64,000 bases of DNA from Verrucomicrobiota bacterium (GCA_017305195.1 JAFKMU010000042.1:1-64000); one strand, 5' to 3'; numbered from the stretch's first letter, positions 6,275 through 14,635 are shown. A program made the numbers and translations. The notes: generated by a model from the letters alone, not told the origin.

Positions 6275-8095
6275 TCAGGCCGCCTTGCGCCGCCAGGCGA
6301 CCGCCCCCGCCAACAGCCCGAGGCCCAGGAGCGCGAGCGAACCCGGCTCCGGCACCGCCGTGATGCGGGTATAGTCCGCATCCAGGGAAGCCGTCAGCAG
6401 GCTCGACACATTCGCGCCGTCCGCCGTCTGCCACGACGCACCATTCCAGACGCTGAGCGCCGAACTGCCGAGATAGGTGAGGAACGCGCCGAGGTCCGTA
6501 TAGTCGCCCTCGATCACGATCGAGTTGCCACCCGCGAGCCGGATCGTATCCACCGTGAGCAGCGAGCCGCTATTGAGCACCAGCGCATTCCCGGCGTTCC
6601 CCGCCACGCTGCCGATATTCACCTCCTCCGCCGTGAGCGAACCGCTCAGGGCCAGCGCGTTGTTGTTCGATCCCGCGCTCTTGCCGATGTACAGCGAGCG
6701 CCCATCCACGACCTGAGCCGCGTCGCCTGCGGAGAGCGCCACGATGTTGCCGCTCGTCGTGCCGCCGATCGTCCAGTCGTCGCGGGTGATAAAGCTGATG
6801 TCCTCGATCGTGCGCTGGGTATTGCCTGCATCCAGCGTCGTCATGCTGCTCACGCTGCCGGTGAAAGCCGCTCCCACAAAGGTCGCACCCTCCGGGGAAC
6901 TCGCTCCGGTCGCACCGATCACAAATTGATCCCCATCGAGCGCAACCGAGGCGCCAAATTTCATATTCGTCGATCCGGAGGAGGCGTAGATCTTCACATT
7001 CTCCGTCACTGCGCCCGATGCCGCATCCAGATTGCGGTAGAGGTACGCCGCTCCCTGCCCGGTCGTCGTGCCGATCACCGCCGCCGTACTGCCCACCAGT
7101 CCGACGGAACCCGATATCGCCACGGAATCGCCGAATCTCATGCTGGCCACGCCATCCGACGCCGTGAGCCTCGCCGTTTCCGTCACGCTCCCCTCCACCG
7201 TGTCGAGGCCGGTGAAGAGATAGACTGCTCCCTGCTGGGCATTGACTCCCACCGCCGCACGCGCCGCCGCCACCAGCGCCCGCGTCCCCGCCACGCTCGT
7301 CGCCGTCCCAAACCGATCCCCCGCCGCTCCATCGGAGGCCGTGAGCTTCGCTGATTCGTTCACCGTCCCCGCCGCCGTATCCAGCCCGCGGAAAAGATAG
7401 GCCGCTCCCTGCTGGCTGTTGCCCCCCGGCGCATTGCCATACGCGCCGACCACGGCAAGCGAACCCGACAAGCCGACCGAGCTGCCGAAAAAACTGTTTG
7501 CCCCTCCGTCGGAGGCCACCAGCTTGGCATTCTCCGTCACCGTGCCCGTCGCCGTATCGAGACCGCGAAAGACATACGCAGCTCCCTGCGAAGCTGCACC
7601 CACCACCGCCATCGTGCCGGAGAGCCCCGAGGCCGAGCCAAAACTGCTGAAGTCCACTCCATCCGACGCCGCGAGCTTCGCCGCCTCGGTCACCGTGCCC
7701 GAGAGCGTATCGAGATCGCGAAAGACATAGGCCGCTCCCTGAGCCGTATTCGTTCCCACCGTGCCGCGCGTCGCACCGATGACGGCGATCATGCCCGAGA
7801 TGCTCACCCGTCCTCCCGCTCCGAAAAGATCATTCGATTTGCCATCCGATGAGGTAAGCACCGCCGCCTGCGTCGCCTCTCCAGTCTCCGGATCGAGTCC
7901 GCGGAAAAGGTACGCCTTACCATTGGGCACAGCCGCTCCCGTTGCGCCAAAGATCGCCGTCGGCCCCGACAGCGCGGAGCTCACGCCGAAGGCCGTGCTC
8001 GCCACCCCATCCGAGGGCGTCAGTTCCCCAGCGGATACCGCCGATGCCAGGCACACTCCCGCGCCTGCCGCCGCACACAATACCTTCCTCACCAT
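6275..8095 (-). CDS. secreted FG-GAP-type beta-propeller protein with PEP-CTERM tail
   Basis: The 606-residue protein has a signal peptide (cleavage near AVSAGE) and a C-terminal PEP-CTERM sorting tail: VPEPGSLALLGLGLL, then basic RRK. Between them are seven tandem repeats of roughly 50-60 residues, each opening with an L-x-x-S-D/S-G motif followed by FG and a hydrophobic strand such as AVVGA (LTPSDG, LTSSDG, LAASDG, LVASDG, LTASDG twice, IYASSG). This spacing fits a seven-bladed FG-GAP/integrin-like propeller. A less repetitive region of about 150 residues rich in Ala, Ser and Gly precedes the tail. Exosortase would process it for export to the envelope or extracellular matrix. The exosortase gene is not in the window. 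Confidence 0.85.
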   Translation of the reverse strand: MVRKVLCAAAGAGVCLASAVSAGELTPSDGVASTAFGVSSALSGPTAIFGATGAAVPNGKAYLFRGLDPETGEATQAAVLTSSDGKSNDLFGAGGRVSISGMIAVIGATRGTVGTNTAQGAAYVFRDLDTLSGTVTEAAKLAASDGVDFSSFGSASGLSGTMAVVGAASQGAAYVFRGLDTATGTVTENAKLVASDGGANSFFGSSVGLSGSLAVVGAYGNAPGGNSQQGAAYLFRGLDTAAGTVNESAKLTASDGAAGDRFGTATSVAGTRALVAAARAAVGVNAQQGAVYLFTGLDTVEGSVTETARLTASDGVASMRFGDSVAISGSVGLVGSTAAVIGTTTGQGAAYLYRNLDAASGAVTENVKIYASSGSTNMKFGASVALDGDQFVIGATGASSPEGATFVGAAFTGSVSSMTTLDAGNTQRTIEDISFITRDDWTIGGTTSGNIVALSAGDAAQVVDGRSLYIGKSAGSNNNALALSGSLTAEEVNIGSVAGNAGNALVLNSGSLLTVDTIRLAGGNSIVIEGDYTDLGAFLTYLGSSALSVWNGASWQTADGANVSSLLTASLDADYTRITAVPEPGSLALLGLGLLAGAVAWRRKAA

Positions 8096-8404
8096 CGCAA
8101 TGCCTCTCCCTTAAAAATGTTCTGCGAACGTCTAGGCAAACCACGCCGGTCAGGCCACAAAAAAATGGAGGCCGTCAATACAATCCGCCCCCGCCCCCTC
8201 CCCGGGCGGCACGCAACCCCATCATCCTCAAAACAAAGCCCCTATCTATGTCAGGATCGTAACAATGCGGATTTTTTCGCTGGGATGGTCAATACCTCTC
8301 CTCCCCGCATCGCCCGGGCGCATCCCGGCATTTCGCGCAACCAGTTGCCGCCATCCCGTGCAACTTCCACCCATCCGCGCTCAACCCGTGGCACGAACTC
8401 CCTC
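8096..8404. other. intergenic region between divergent genes
   Basis: This region must hold the promoters for the PEP-CTERM gene (minus) and the small lipoprotein gene (plus). On the minus strand TTGACG near 8170 is a possible -35 element. I see no clear operator and no gene. Confidence 0.4.
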
Positions 8405-8707
8405 ATGATGAAACTCCCGCTTTCCCTTCTCGCTGTCGGATGCGCCGCCGTGCTCGCAGGTTGCGACGCCGCCTCCTCCGTCACCCTCACGCAGGACAAC
8501 CTCGACAAGATCCAGGACGGCATGTCCGCCGCCCAGGTGAAGACCATCCTCGGCGCCCCCACGGCATCCAAGGAAGAGCCAATTCCTGTCGTCGGCGGCA
8601 CCAAGACCACCTACACGTATACGAACTCCACCGGAGCCAACGTCGTCATCGTCCTGAAAAACGACACCGTCCAGTCCAAGGAAGGCACCTTCCCCGAGAA
8701 GAAATAG
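8405..8707 (+). CDS. small SmpA/BamE-like lipoprotein (DUF3862-type)
   Basis: The 100-residue protein has a lipobox (AAVLAGC, Cys near residue 20) and one BamE/SmpA-like module: NLDKIQDGMSAAQVKTILG, then P and the strand KTTYTYTNSTGANVVIVL, the short alpha-alpha-beta-beta fold in which G-M-x3-Q/E-V is diagnostic. Larger relatives act in outer-membrane assembly, and stand-alone copies are common and functionally undefined. Two adjacent ATG codons (8405, 8408) could serve as start. A strong hairpin follows the stop. Confidence 0.75.
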   Translation: MMKLPLSLLAVGCAAVLAGCDAASSVTLTQDNLDKIQDGMSAAQVKTILGAPTASKEEPIPVVGGTKTTYTYTNSTGANVVIVLKNDTVQSKEGTFPEKK

Positions 8708-8727
8708 CCGCCCCCCTTTGCCGATAA

Positions 8728-8803
8728 CGCCCCGGCTCCCCAGCGGTCAACAACACGGGACGGAGACCGAAGGAGCCGGGGCGCCCTTGGTGGAGGGCGT
8801 TCC
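8728..8803. other. strong multi-hairpin element after the small lipoprotein gene
   Basis: CGCCCCGGCTCC (8728-8739) pairs perfectly with GGAGCCGGGGCG (8772-8783). A second hairpin, CGCCCT-TGGTGG-AGGGCG, overlaps the right arm, and AACGCCC can also pair with GGGCGTT at the right end. These helices are mutually exclusive. A transcription terminator or a small structured RNA are both possible. Confidence 0.45.
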
Positions 8804-8899
8804 CCTCGTGAATGAGGTTGCCGGGCGCATCATCCTTTTCACTTAGTCCTCGCCTTACCTTTAGGAATTTCCGACGCTGCGGGACGCCCCCCTCGCAAA

Positions 8900-9397
8900 G
8901 TGTCCCCGGCTGAAAAACCTTCGATCTTCGCGCAAATCCTCGCCGCTCTGGCGGGGATGCTTTTCTTTTTCATCGGCCTCGATGCTTTGATGCTCCGCTC
9001 AAGGGGAGAGGATTACCCCGGGCTGGCAGCCATCCTGAGGATGCTCTCCATGTCCGTGCCCTTGGCCCTGGCCGCCATCGCCTACCTGGTGGTCCACCGC
9101 GCCTTCGATCGCTCCATCGGGAAAAAAGCATCCCACCGCATCGCCACTAGTCCCGCGCACTTCCTCTGGTGCGTGCTGGAGCCGGTGGTCTTCTGCACGC
9201 TCCTGCTCGCGCATTTCCCCGGCTACAATCGCGGGATCGTTCTACCGCTCGACGCGATCGTGGCCTTCGGCGCCAGTATTGCCCCGTGGCTTCTCTTCCT
9301 CACGGCCCTCGGCCTCATCCGCAAACATCCCGTGCAAGCCATCATCGGCCTCCTCACCGCCCTCGCGGTCCCGGTGGCGGCACTTGCTTTTCACTAA
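8900..9397 (+). CDS. hypothetical four-helix membrane protein, paralogue 1
   Basis: The 165-residue protein starts at a GTG and has four hydrophobic segments (about residues 10-30, 48-68, 90-108 and 122-160). It is clearly paralogous to the protein at 10518-11030: both share an N-terminal P-A-x-K-P-S-x-x-A-Q-I-L-A motif, a VVHR-x-F-D segment and SP-x-HF-x-WC-x-x-EP. No named family is recognised. The two copies flank MarC and a small charged protein gene, suggesting local duplication. Confidence 0.65.
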   Translation: MSPAEKPSIFAQILAALAGMLFFFIGLDALMLRSRGEDYPGLAAILRMLSMSVPLALAAIAYLVVHRAFDRSIGKKASHRIATSPAHFLWCVLEPVVFCTLLLAHFPGYNRGIVLPLDAIVAFGASIAPWLLFLTALGLIRKHPVQAIIGLLTALAVPVAALAFH

Positions 9398-9440
9398 GGG
9401 CAGGGGATCAGGCAATATTACCGTCCCAGCCTGCGGCCCG

Positions 9441-10085
9441 TCACTGCCATCCGGGAAACGACTTCAGCGCGCCGCTCACGATCATTTGCACTGCGATGGC
9501 TGCGACGAGGATGCCCGCCAGCCGTGTCATCACATTGATGCCCGTCGTGCCGAGCAGCTTGCCGACGGGAATCGCCACGCGCAGGCACAGATACGTAATC
9601 GCCGACGCCGCGATGATGATCGCGAGCAGCACCACGTCGCTCATCCAGAGCGCGTCGTGCCCGCCGATTCCCTGGCTGGAAAAAATGATCACACTGCTGA
9701 TCGGCCCCGGCCCAGCCAGCAGCGGAGTGCCCAGCGGCACGATGGAAAAATCCCCGCTCCCACCGCTCGCCGGATCATCCTTCGGCGACGACAGCACCAT
9801 GTTCAGCGCGATGAGCAGGATGATCAGACCGCCCGCCATGGTGAAGGACGCGATCTGGATGCCAAAGAGATACAGCACCGCCTTGCCCCCCGCCATGGCC
9901 GCCAGCAGCAGGACGAGCACCGTGATCGACGCCTTGCGCGCCACCTTCAGCCGGTCCGCATCCGAAAGCTTCGCCGCCCGCGAGAGATAAATCGGCACGC
10001 CCTCGAGCGGATTGATGAGCACGACGATGGCGATCAACGCCTTGAGTATTTCGGGTAATCCGGGCATCAGCTTGACCGCTTGCAT
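9441..10085 (-). CDS. MarC family (UPF0056) inner-membrane protein
   Basis: The protein has about 214 residues, six predicted helices and hallmark MarC segments: INPLEGVPIYL near the N-terminus, GIQIASFTMAGGLIILLIAL in the middle and VPLGTPLLAGPGPISSVIIF, the P-L-x-x-P-x-x-x-GPG motif. MarC was once linked to multiple antibiotic resistance, but that role was not upheld, and its substrate is unknown. The start is taken at ATG 10085 or 10067; the longer frame from 10148 adds a basic, non-membrane leader. It is convergent with the upstream membrane protein gene. Confidence 0.85.
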   Translation of the reverse strand: MQAVKLMPGLPEILKALIAIVVLINPLEGVPIYLSRAAKLSDADRLKVARKASITVLVLLLAAMAGGKAVLYLFGIQIASFTMAGGLIILLIALNMVLSSPKDDPASGGSGDFSIVPLGTPLLAGPGPISSVIIFSSQGIGGHDALWMSDVVLLAIIIAASAITYLCLRVAIPVGKLLGTTGINVMTRLAGILVAAIAVQMIVSGALKSFPGWQ

Positions 10086-10187
10086 ACCGCCAATCCGAAG
10101 CCGAGGCGAACAGAAAACTCCAGCGGCACCTTCATCCTGGTTTCGCAACTTTACGACTACCGCCCACTTTGCTAAGTCCCACCGTGG

Positions 10188-10505
10188 ATGTCACAAGGTT
10201 GGTCAGCGACCGATAAAAGCGTCGCCCACAAAGCCGCCGCCCGAGCCGAGGCAAAAGCCGAAGCCGAGGTTCTCGAGCTTTTCCGAGCTTATCCCGTCAA
10301 AAATGCCGATGATCTTTGGCGTCTGGAACTCCAGATTCGCGAATGGCGGAGAGAACGCAAACACGCCTTCACTCTCAACTTCGAGAGAGCCGAGGATCAA
10401 CTCGCCGAGTGGCTTCATAAAGCCTGGCTGAGCCCCGGCGATCTCGCCGCCCTTTCCGACACACGTCGGGAGCGCATCCGCGCAAAGACCGGCTATCGGA
10501 AATAA
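10188..10505 (+). CDS. hypothetical charged protein
   Basis: The 105-residue, highly charged helical protein has an Ala/Glu/Lys-rich N-terminal helix and a WRLELQIREWRRERKHAF stretch. There is no signal peptide, membrane helix or recognised domain. It lies 12 bases upstream of the second membrane paralogue gene, so they are probably co-transcribed. The start codon lacks a strong ribosome binding site. Confidence 0.5.
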   Translation: MSQGWSATDKSVAHKAAARAEAKAEAEVLELFRAYPVKNADDLWRLELQIREWRRERKHAFTLNFERAEDQLAEWLHKAWLSPGDLAALSDTRRERIRAKTGYRK

Positions 10506-10517
10506 ACACGCCCCCAA

Positions 10518-11030
10518 ATGCCTCCCCCAGCCGCAAAACCTTCTCTCCTCGCACAGATCCTCGCTCCGCTGGCAGGGTTTTTCTTCTTTGCCGTCGGTAT
10601 TAGCTTTTTGCCCACCTCCTGGGGACCGGAATTCCCGGGGTTGGGAAAGCTCCTGCAAACACTCGCGATTCCCGTGCCTTTTGCCTTCAGCGTCATCGCC
10701 TACGCCGTCGTCCACCGCATCTTCGATGGCCCGTTAGAAAAAGACGCATCCAGTCTCTACCGCATCTCCACCAGCCCGGAGCATTTCGTCTGGTGCATCT
10801 TCGAGCCGCTGGTTCTCGGCTCAACCGTCCTCTCCTATTATCTCCCTCGATATGCCTATTACACCAGTCCCGAACTGAATACGGTCGTCGCTTTTGGCAC
10901 GCACATCGCCCCACTGCTCCTCCTCGCCAACGCCCTCCCCTTGCGGCGGAAAAGTCCGACCCTCGCGGTGATCAGTGTGATCACTGTACTCGGCACGTTG
11001 GTGACACTCACCTTGCCCTTCATCACCTGA
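10518..11030 (+). CDS. hypothetical four-helix membrane protein, paralogue 2
   Basis: The 170-residue protein has four hydrophobic helices and is paralogous to the protein at 8900-9397, with the conserved N-terminal AKPS-LLAQILAPLAG and central AVVHRIFDG and WCIFEPL segments. Function is unknown, and the retained duplication suggests a useful membrane role. It follows the charged protein gene closely and precedes a small lipoprotein gene by 31 bases, so the three may form one transcript. Confidence 0.65.
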   Translation: MPPPAAKPSLLAQILAPLAGFFFFAVGISFLPTSWGPEFPGLGKLLQTLAIPVPFAFSVIAYAVVHRIFDGPLEKDASSLYRISTSPEHFVWCIFEPLVLGSTVLSYYLPRYAYYTSPELNTVVAFGTHIAPLLLLANALPLRRKSPTLAVISVITVLGTLVTLTLPFIT

Positions 11031-11061
11031 ATCCTCCCCGGCCCTCTGTCGATCAGCATCC

Positions 11062-11391
11062 ATGAAAGTCGCGCTCGCGGTAATTTCCACCTTCATCCTC
11101 GCATCGCTGCTCTCTGGCTGCGCATCCCGCCAATCTTCCGCAGCCCCGGCACACGCAGCATGCAGCCTTCCTGCCCACAAGCCGGCGGACGCGCCTGCCT
11201 CCAGCCCACCACCGCAGCGCCCCGCTCCGCCCCCAGTCGCTCCCGGCAACATCCAGCAGTTGCAACCCATTCCCGGTCGACCAGGTATCTACCAGCCCGT
11301 CCATGGCGGAGCGCCCATTGACCTGAGAGGAATCCCATCTGGACTGGAGGTTCGCAATCCCTATACCGGCGAGACCTACATCGTGCCGTGA
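11062..11391 (+). CDS. small proline-rich lipoprotein
   Basis: The 109-residue protein begins with a lipoprotein signal ending in the lipobox LLSGC (Cys near residue 20). A proline- and alanine-rich linker (residues 35-60) follows, then a short conserved-looking tail (PIPGRPGIYQPVHGG, ending in NPYTGETYIVP). The linker suggests that a short C-terminal peptide is held away from the membrane. No family is recognised. Confidence 0.6.
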   Translation: MKVALAVISTFILASLLSGCASRQSSAAPAHAACSLPAHKPADAPASSPPPQRPAPPPVAPGNIQQLQPIPGRPGIYQPVHGGAPIDLRGIPSGLEVRNPYTGETYIVP

Positions 11392-11428
11392 GCTTCCTCA
11401 ATCACGACAAGCAACCACCTCTTTCTCA

Positions 11429-11890
11429 TTATATCACCACCCGCGAGCCATCCGCCGGGCAGCGGTCTGCTCGCTCGTCATAGGGACGGCGGCAGTCGCG
11501 GCAGACCTTGATGCGGGTCGGGATGTCGGTTCCCAGTGCGCGAAAGCTCAGGCGGTGGCGGGATTTCTCCATGGCTTTCTCCGCCCGGGGGTCCAGCTCG
11601 GGCGCGATGAGGTAACCCGTGATGCGGGCGGATTTCTTCGTTATTAAAGCCGCATACCGCTCGATCTGCCGCACGGCGGCGAGCGTAATCACGTCGCGCT
11701 TGATCTCCACGATCACCACGCGATTGCCCACCTCAAAGAGCAGGTCCGAGCGCGAATCCGGCGCGAGCGCCACCTGCCGCCTCGGCTGCCACAGCCCCGG
11801 CTCGATCAGACCCGGGTACGCATACAGCATGTCCTCGATCGCCTGCTCACGGCGGCCCGCCCGTAGCGCCTTAAGGATGGACGTTTCCAT
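11429..11890 (-). CDS. NucS/DUF91-like PD-(D/E)xK nuclease with zinc-binding tail
   Basis: The 153-residue protein carries a PD-(D/E)xK-type core: D49 in DSRSDLLFEV, then E62-x-K64 in VVIVEIKRD, followed by a helix with Q-I-x-R-Y, the layout of NucS/DUF91 endonucleases. The C-terminus adds three cysteines (C130, C133, C144) in a CRDC...RC arrangement like a small zinc ribbon. Family members cut branched or mismatched DNA. The gene is the last of three overlapping genes: its start overlaps the end of the middle gene by 20 bases, and a ParA-like ATPase heads the operon. I infer a nuclease effector of a ParA-driven complex. No such system is known to me. Confidence 0.7.
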   Translation of the reverse strand: METSILKALRAGRREQAIEDMLYAYPGLIEPGLWQPRRQVALAPDSRSDLLFEVGNRVVIVEIKRDVITLAAVRQIERYAALITKKSARITGYLIAPELDPRAEKAMEKSRHRLSFRALGTDIPTRIKVCRDCRRPYDERADRCPADGSRVVI

Positions 11891-12476
11891 GAGCCCGCCG
11901 CGCCGCGTCGGCCACCATGCGGATCAACCGGTCGAGCGTCACTTCCTTGGGCACGGCGATGGCATTGGCCTTCGCCAGCCGCTTCAATCCGGCGGCCTTC
12001 CAGCGCTTCGCGACCTCGGCGGCGAACTCCTCATCCGTGAGCCCGCCGAGCCGCCAGAGTTCCGCCTGCAGCTCCGCCTTGTCCTTTGGCACCGGCTTCA
12101 CCGGCACGGACTGCGCCGCGATTTCACTCCGCACCAGCTCCAACGCCTCCCCGGCATTGCCCTCCGCGCGCACCAGCTTGAGAAATTTCGCCGCCGTCGG
12201 CTTCTCCTCGCGCACGCCATGGAGCGAGCGCAGCGCCTTGTCCCAAAAGGGAGCCTTCAGCAGCTTCTTCGCAGGCGAGGCCAGGAGTATTTCCAGTTCC
12301 TTCAGGTCGGGGCTCGATCCCGAGATGGCCGCCCCGACATGCTTCTCAAAGGTCGCCACCGCCTTGGAAAAACTCTGCGCGGCCTTTGCCAGTTTCGCCC
12401 CCTCCAGGTCGTCCGCGTGCGAGCGGAGTTTCGCGGCCAGGGTCTCGATGCGTGATGCCAGTTCGCCGTAGCTCAT
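11871..12476 (-). CDS. unknown helical protein between ParA and nuclease
   Basis: The 201-residue protein is predicted to be almost entirely helical. The N-terminal half (LASRIETLAAKLRSHADDLE, then KAAQSFSKAVATFEKHV) looks like a coiled coil. The C-terminal half has LWRLGGLTDEEFAAEVAKRW and a basic stretch. No named domain is recognised. The ATG at 12476 overlaps the ParA stop in an ATGA arrangement and the 3' end overlaps the nuclease gene, so all three are translated together. It may act as an adaptor linking ATPase and nuclease, by analogy with ParB-like partners; that is inference. Confidence 0.65.
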   Translation of the reverse strand: MSYGELASRIETLAAKLRSHADDLEGAKLAKAAQSFSKAVATFEKHVGAAISGSSPDLKELEILLASPAKKLLKAPFWDKALRSLHGVREEKPTAAKFLKLVRAEGNAGEALELVRSEIAAQSVPVKPVPKDKAELQAELWRLGGLTDEEFAAEVAKRWKAAGLKRLAKANAIAVPKEVTLDRLIRMVADAARRAHGNVHP

Positions 12477-13363
12477 GTCAGAGATTGGAAGTGTTTGTCG
12501 AAGGCCTTCGCCAGTTGAAAGTAGTCCTGCGCGCCGATGGAGTTCACCTTGTGCAGGACGACCGGCAGGTGCTCGTCCGTCGACTCCGCCACCGCCACGC
12601 AATACCGGATGTACGGATGCAGTATCTCCGCCTCCGCCGCCAGCAGCTCGCTCGCCTTGAATTTGTTGAGCTGCATCTCCATCTCATTGATCGCCTGCCC
12701 GAAGACATTGCCGATCGCGCGATAGTGGCTCACCAGCAGCGCGCCGATCGATACCGGTTTGCGCCCTGTCGTGTACCCGCTGATGCGCTTGGCGAAGGCG
12801 TCCACCTGCTCCGCCAGCACCTGAAAGCCCGAGAGCGAAAGAAAGTCCGGCACATACGGCACGACGCAAAACTCCGAGGCAAAGAGCGCGTTCTTCGTCA
12901 CCGCATAGAGATTCGGCGGACAGTCAAAGAACACATAATCATACTCGCCCAGATGCGGCTTCAGGCTCTTGTAGAGATAGGAGAAAAACTGCCCGTATTT
13001 ATTCTGGTAGATCTGGTCCTCGATCTTCAGCAGCTCCACCGAGGCCGGGAGGAGGTCCAGCGACGCGATGAGCGGAAACTCCCGCCGCGGCACTCCGCGC
13101 ACCACCGCCTCGTCGAAATCAAAAACATGCGTCCCGTTGATATGATCGCGGAAGAGCTGATACACCGACCGCCGCCCCTTTCCCACATGCTCGCGCCACG
13201 CCTGCGGCTGCATGAGCCAGAGGGACGAGTTGCACTGCGGATCGAGATCGACGACGAGCACGCGCTTGTGCTCATACGCCGCCAGGCAGGCCGCGACATT
13301 CACCGTCGAAGCCGTCTTCCCCACCCCGCCCTTGAAGTTGATGAACGAAATGCAAACCGCCAT
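12473..13363 (-). CDS. ParA/Soj-like deviant Walker A ATPase
   Basis: The protein has about 296 residues from the ATG at 13363. The deviant Walker A motif NFKGGVGKTAS lies at residues 9-19, with the signature lysine (K11) that ParA/MinD ATPases use for dimer activation. VLVVDLDPQCN follows, then YDYVFFDCPPN as the Walker B/switch region. It is full length for the family. Chromosomal ParA proteins move DNA or position complexes. Here there is no ParB or parS-like site next door; the partners are an unknown helical protein and a nuclease, so a role other than plasmid partition is likely. The gene is divergent from the AbiE pair. Confidence 0.85.
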   Translation of the reverse strand: MAVCISFINFKGGVGKTASTVNVAACLAAYEHKRVLVVDLDPQCNSSLWLMQPQAWREHVGKGRRSVYQLFRDHINGTHVFDFDEAVVRGVPRREFPLIASLDLLPASVELLKIEDQIYQNKYGQFFSYLYKSLKPHLGEYDYVFFDCPPNLYAVTKNALFASEFCVVPYVPDFLSLSGFQVLAEQVDAFAKRISGYTTGRKPVSIGALLVSHYRAIGNVFGQAINEMEMQLNKFKASELLAAEAEILHPYIRYCVAVAESTDEHLPVVLHKVNSIGAQDYFQLAKAFDKHFQSLT

Positions 13364-13475
13364 CGCGCCCGGCACCTTAGCGAAGTCATTCCTCGATGTC
13401 GCGAGAGAAATTTTGCTTAGTTTTGGAAACTCCCGCCCAGCATTGCACTCGCAGCCGACAATAGTTCCCGCTTGC

Positions 13476-13532
13476 GTTGTTCACAGAAAAAGATATGTTC
13501 ACGGTTACATGAACAACGAAAATTCATGAACA
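13476..13532. promoter_or_regulatory. paired operator repeats upstream of the AbiE-type genes
   Basis: TGTTCA occurs at 13478-13483 (within GTTGTTCA) and 13496-13501. Its inverse TGAACA occurs at 13510-13515 (within TGAACAAC) and 13527-13532. Spacing is 17-18 bases on each side, giving two nested inverted repeats centred on the promoter. AbiEi antitoxins bind such sites to autorepress. Confidence 0.65.
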
Positions 13533-14635
13533 TCCAAAGCAAGGCTGACCTTGAGAAGGCTCTCTCCGCCATGCTCCGGGAATTGCTCAGCGGGGTTCAA
13601 TGGCTCCACGATTGGAGAGTATCCCAGAATCCTGCTCCTGCCGACCGGGCCTTCGATATCCACGCAACGATACCGATCCCGCATCGTGACACGGTGGAAC
13701 TCTGGGTGGAATGTCAAACCCAGCCTCGGCCATCGCGTATTCCAAGCGTGAACTTGAACAATAGATTTCATGGAAACGGAAAGCGCACCGTTCGAGTCCC
13801 GGTGTTGGCGGCGTCGTACATCTCTGACCGGCTGGCTGAAGTGTGCGAAAGCCACGGCTGGGGCTGGTTTGATCTGGCGGGAAATTGCAGATTGAGCGTT
13901 CCGGGAGCATTCTTGATCGAGCGGCGGGGCAACCCTCCCGTTCATCAGCCTCCTAAACCGACTGCCAATCTCGGTACGGCAGAGTCGGCCAGAGTGATCA
14001 GAGCGTTGCTCGTCGCCCAGAACATCGGGAAACGGTGGAGTCAGAGAGAGCTTCAAAACCATTGCCAGCCGGGAGTGAGTCTCGGACTGGTCAACAAGGT
14101 CGTGCTCTACCTGCGGGAACAGGCGTTCCTTGCGGATGATCGCAACGGCGGATTCCGTGTTCAGGACTATCTAGGCCTGCTCACGGCATGGCGGGCCGCC
14201 TACCGCTTCGACCGCCAAGTGCGCCGCGGCTACTTCACCTTGAAAACCGGTCGTCAGCTAACCGAGCGTCTCCAATCCCTGGGAGCTATCACGGGCACCC
14301 ACGCCGCCTACGCCTCATTTTCAGCCGCAGAGTTTCAAGCTCCTCACGTGCGGCAGCCGAAGACCTGGCTTTTCGTCGCTTCGGAATACGAAGAGGCTTT
14401 TGCCGAAGCGACGGAGGCTAAACCGGTGGATTCCGGTGAGAATCTCGTCGTATTGATCCCCGAGGACACTGGCGTCTTTTATCAGCAGGAGGTCGTGGGA
14501 GATCGTCTTGCCTGCACCAATCCCATTCAGACTTACGTGGATCTGTTGCACAGCGGAGGCCGCGGACAAGAAGCCGCCGCGGCGTTGCTGGAGCAAAATC
14601 TGAAGCCTGCCTGGAAGGCGAAGGGGGTAAGCTGA
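13526..14635 (+). CDS. AbiEi-like type IV antitoxin / transcriptional regulator
   Basis: The protein has about 369 residues from the ATG at 13526; the longer frame runs through the operator region. The middle part contains a winged-helix-like segment (residues ~150-215: GKRWSQRELQNHCQPGVSLG, then VNKVVLYLREQAFL). A large C-terminal domain follows, typical of AbiEi-type antitoxins. It overlaps the toxin gene by one base (TGATG). In type IV systems the antitoxin does not bind the toxin but counteracts its activity and represses the promoter, matching the inverted repeats that surround the start. The family call rests on architecture plus partner. Confidence 0.65.
   Translation: MNIQSKADLEKALSAMLRELLSGVQWLHDWRVSQNPAPADRAFDIHATIPIPHRDTVELWVECQTQPRPSRIPSVNLNNRFHGNGKRTVRVPVLAASYISDRLAEVCESHGWGWFDLAGNCRLSVPGAFLIERRGNPPVHQPPKPTANLGTAESARVIRALLVAQNIGKRWSQRELQNHCQPGVSLGLVNKVVLYLREQAFLADDRNGGFRVQDYLGLLTAWRAAYRFDRQVRRGYFTLKTGRQLTERLQSLGAITGTHAAYASFSAAEFQAPHVRQPKTWLFVASEYEEAFAEATEAKPVDSGENLVVLIPEDTGVFYQQEVVGDRLACTNPIQTYVDLLHSGGRGQEAAAALLEQNLKPAWKAKGVS

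Noticed and set aside
12000..13420. Plasmid-like parABS locus
   Set aside because: ParA is present but there is no ParB homologue or parS-like repeat, so it is not called a partition system.
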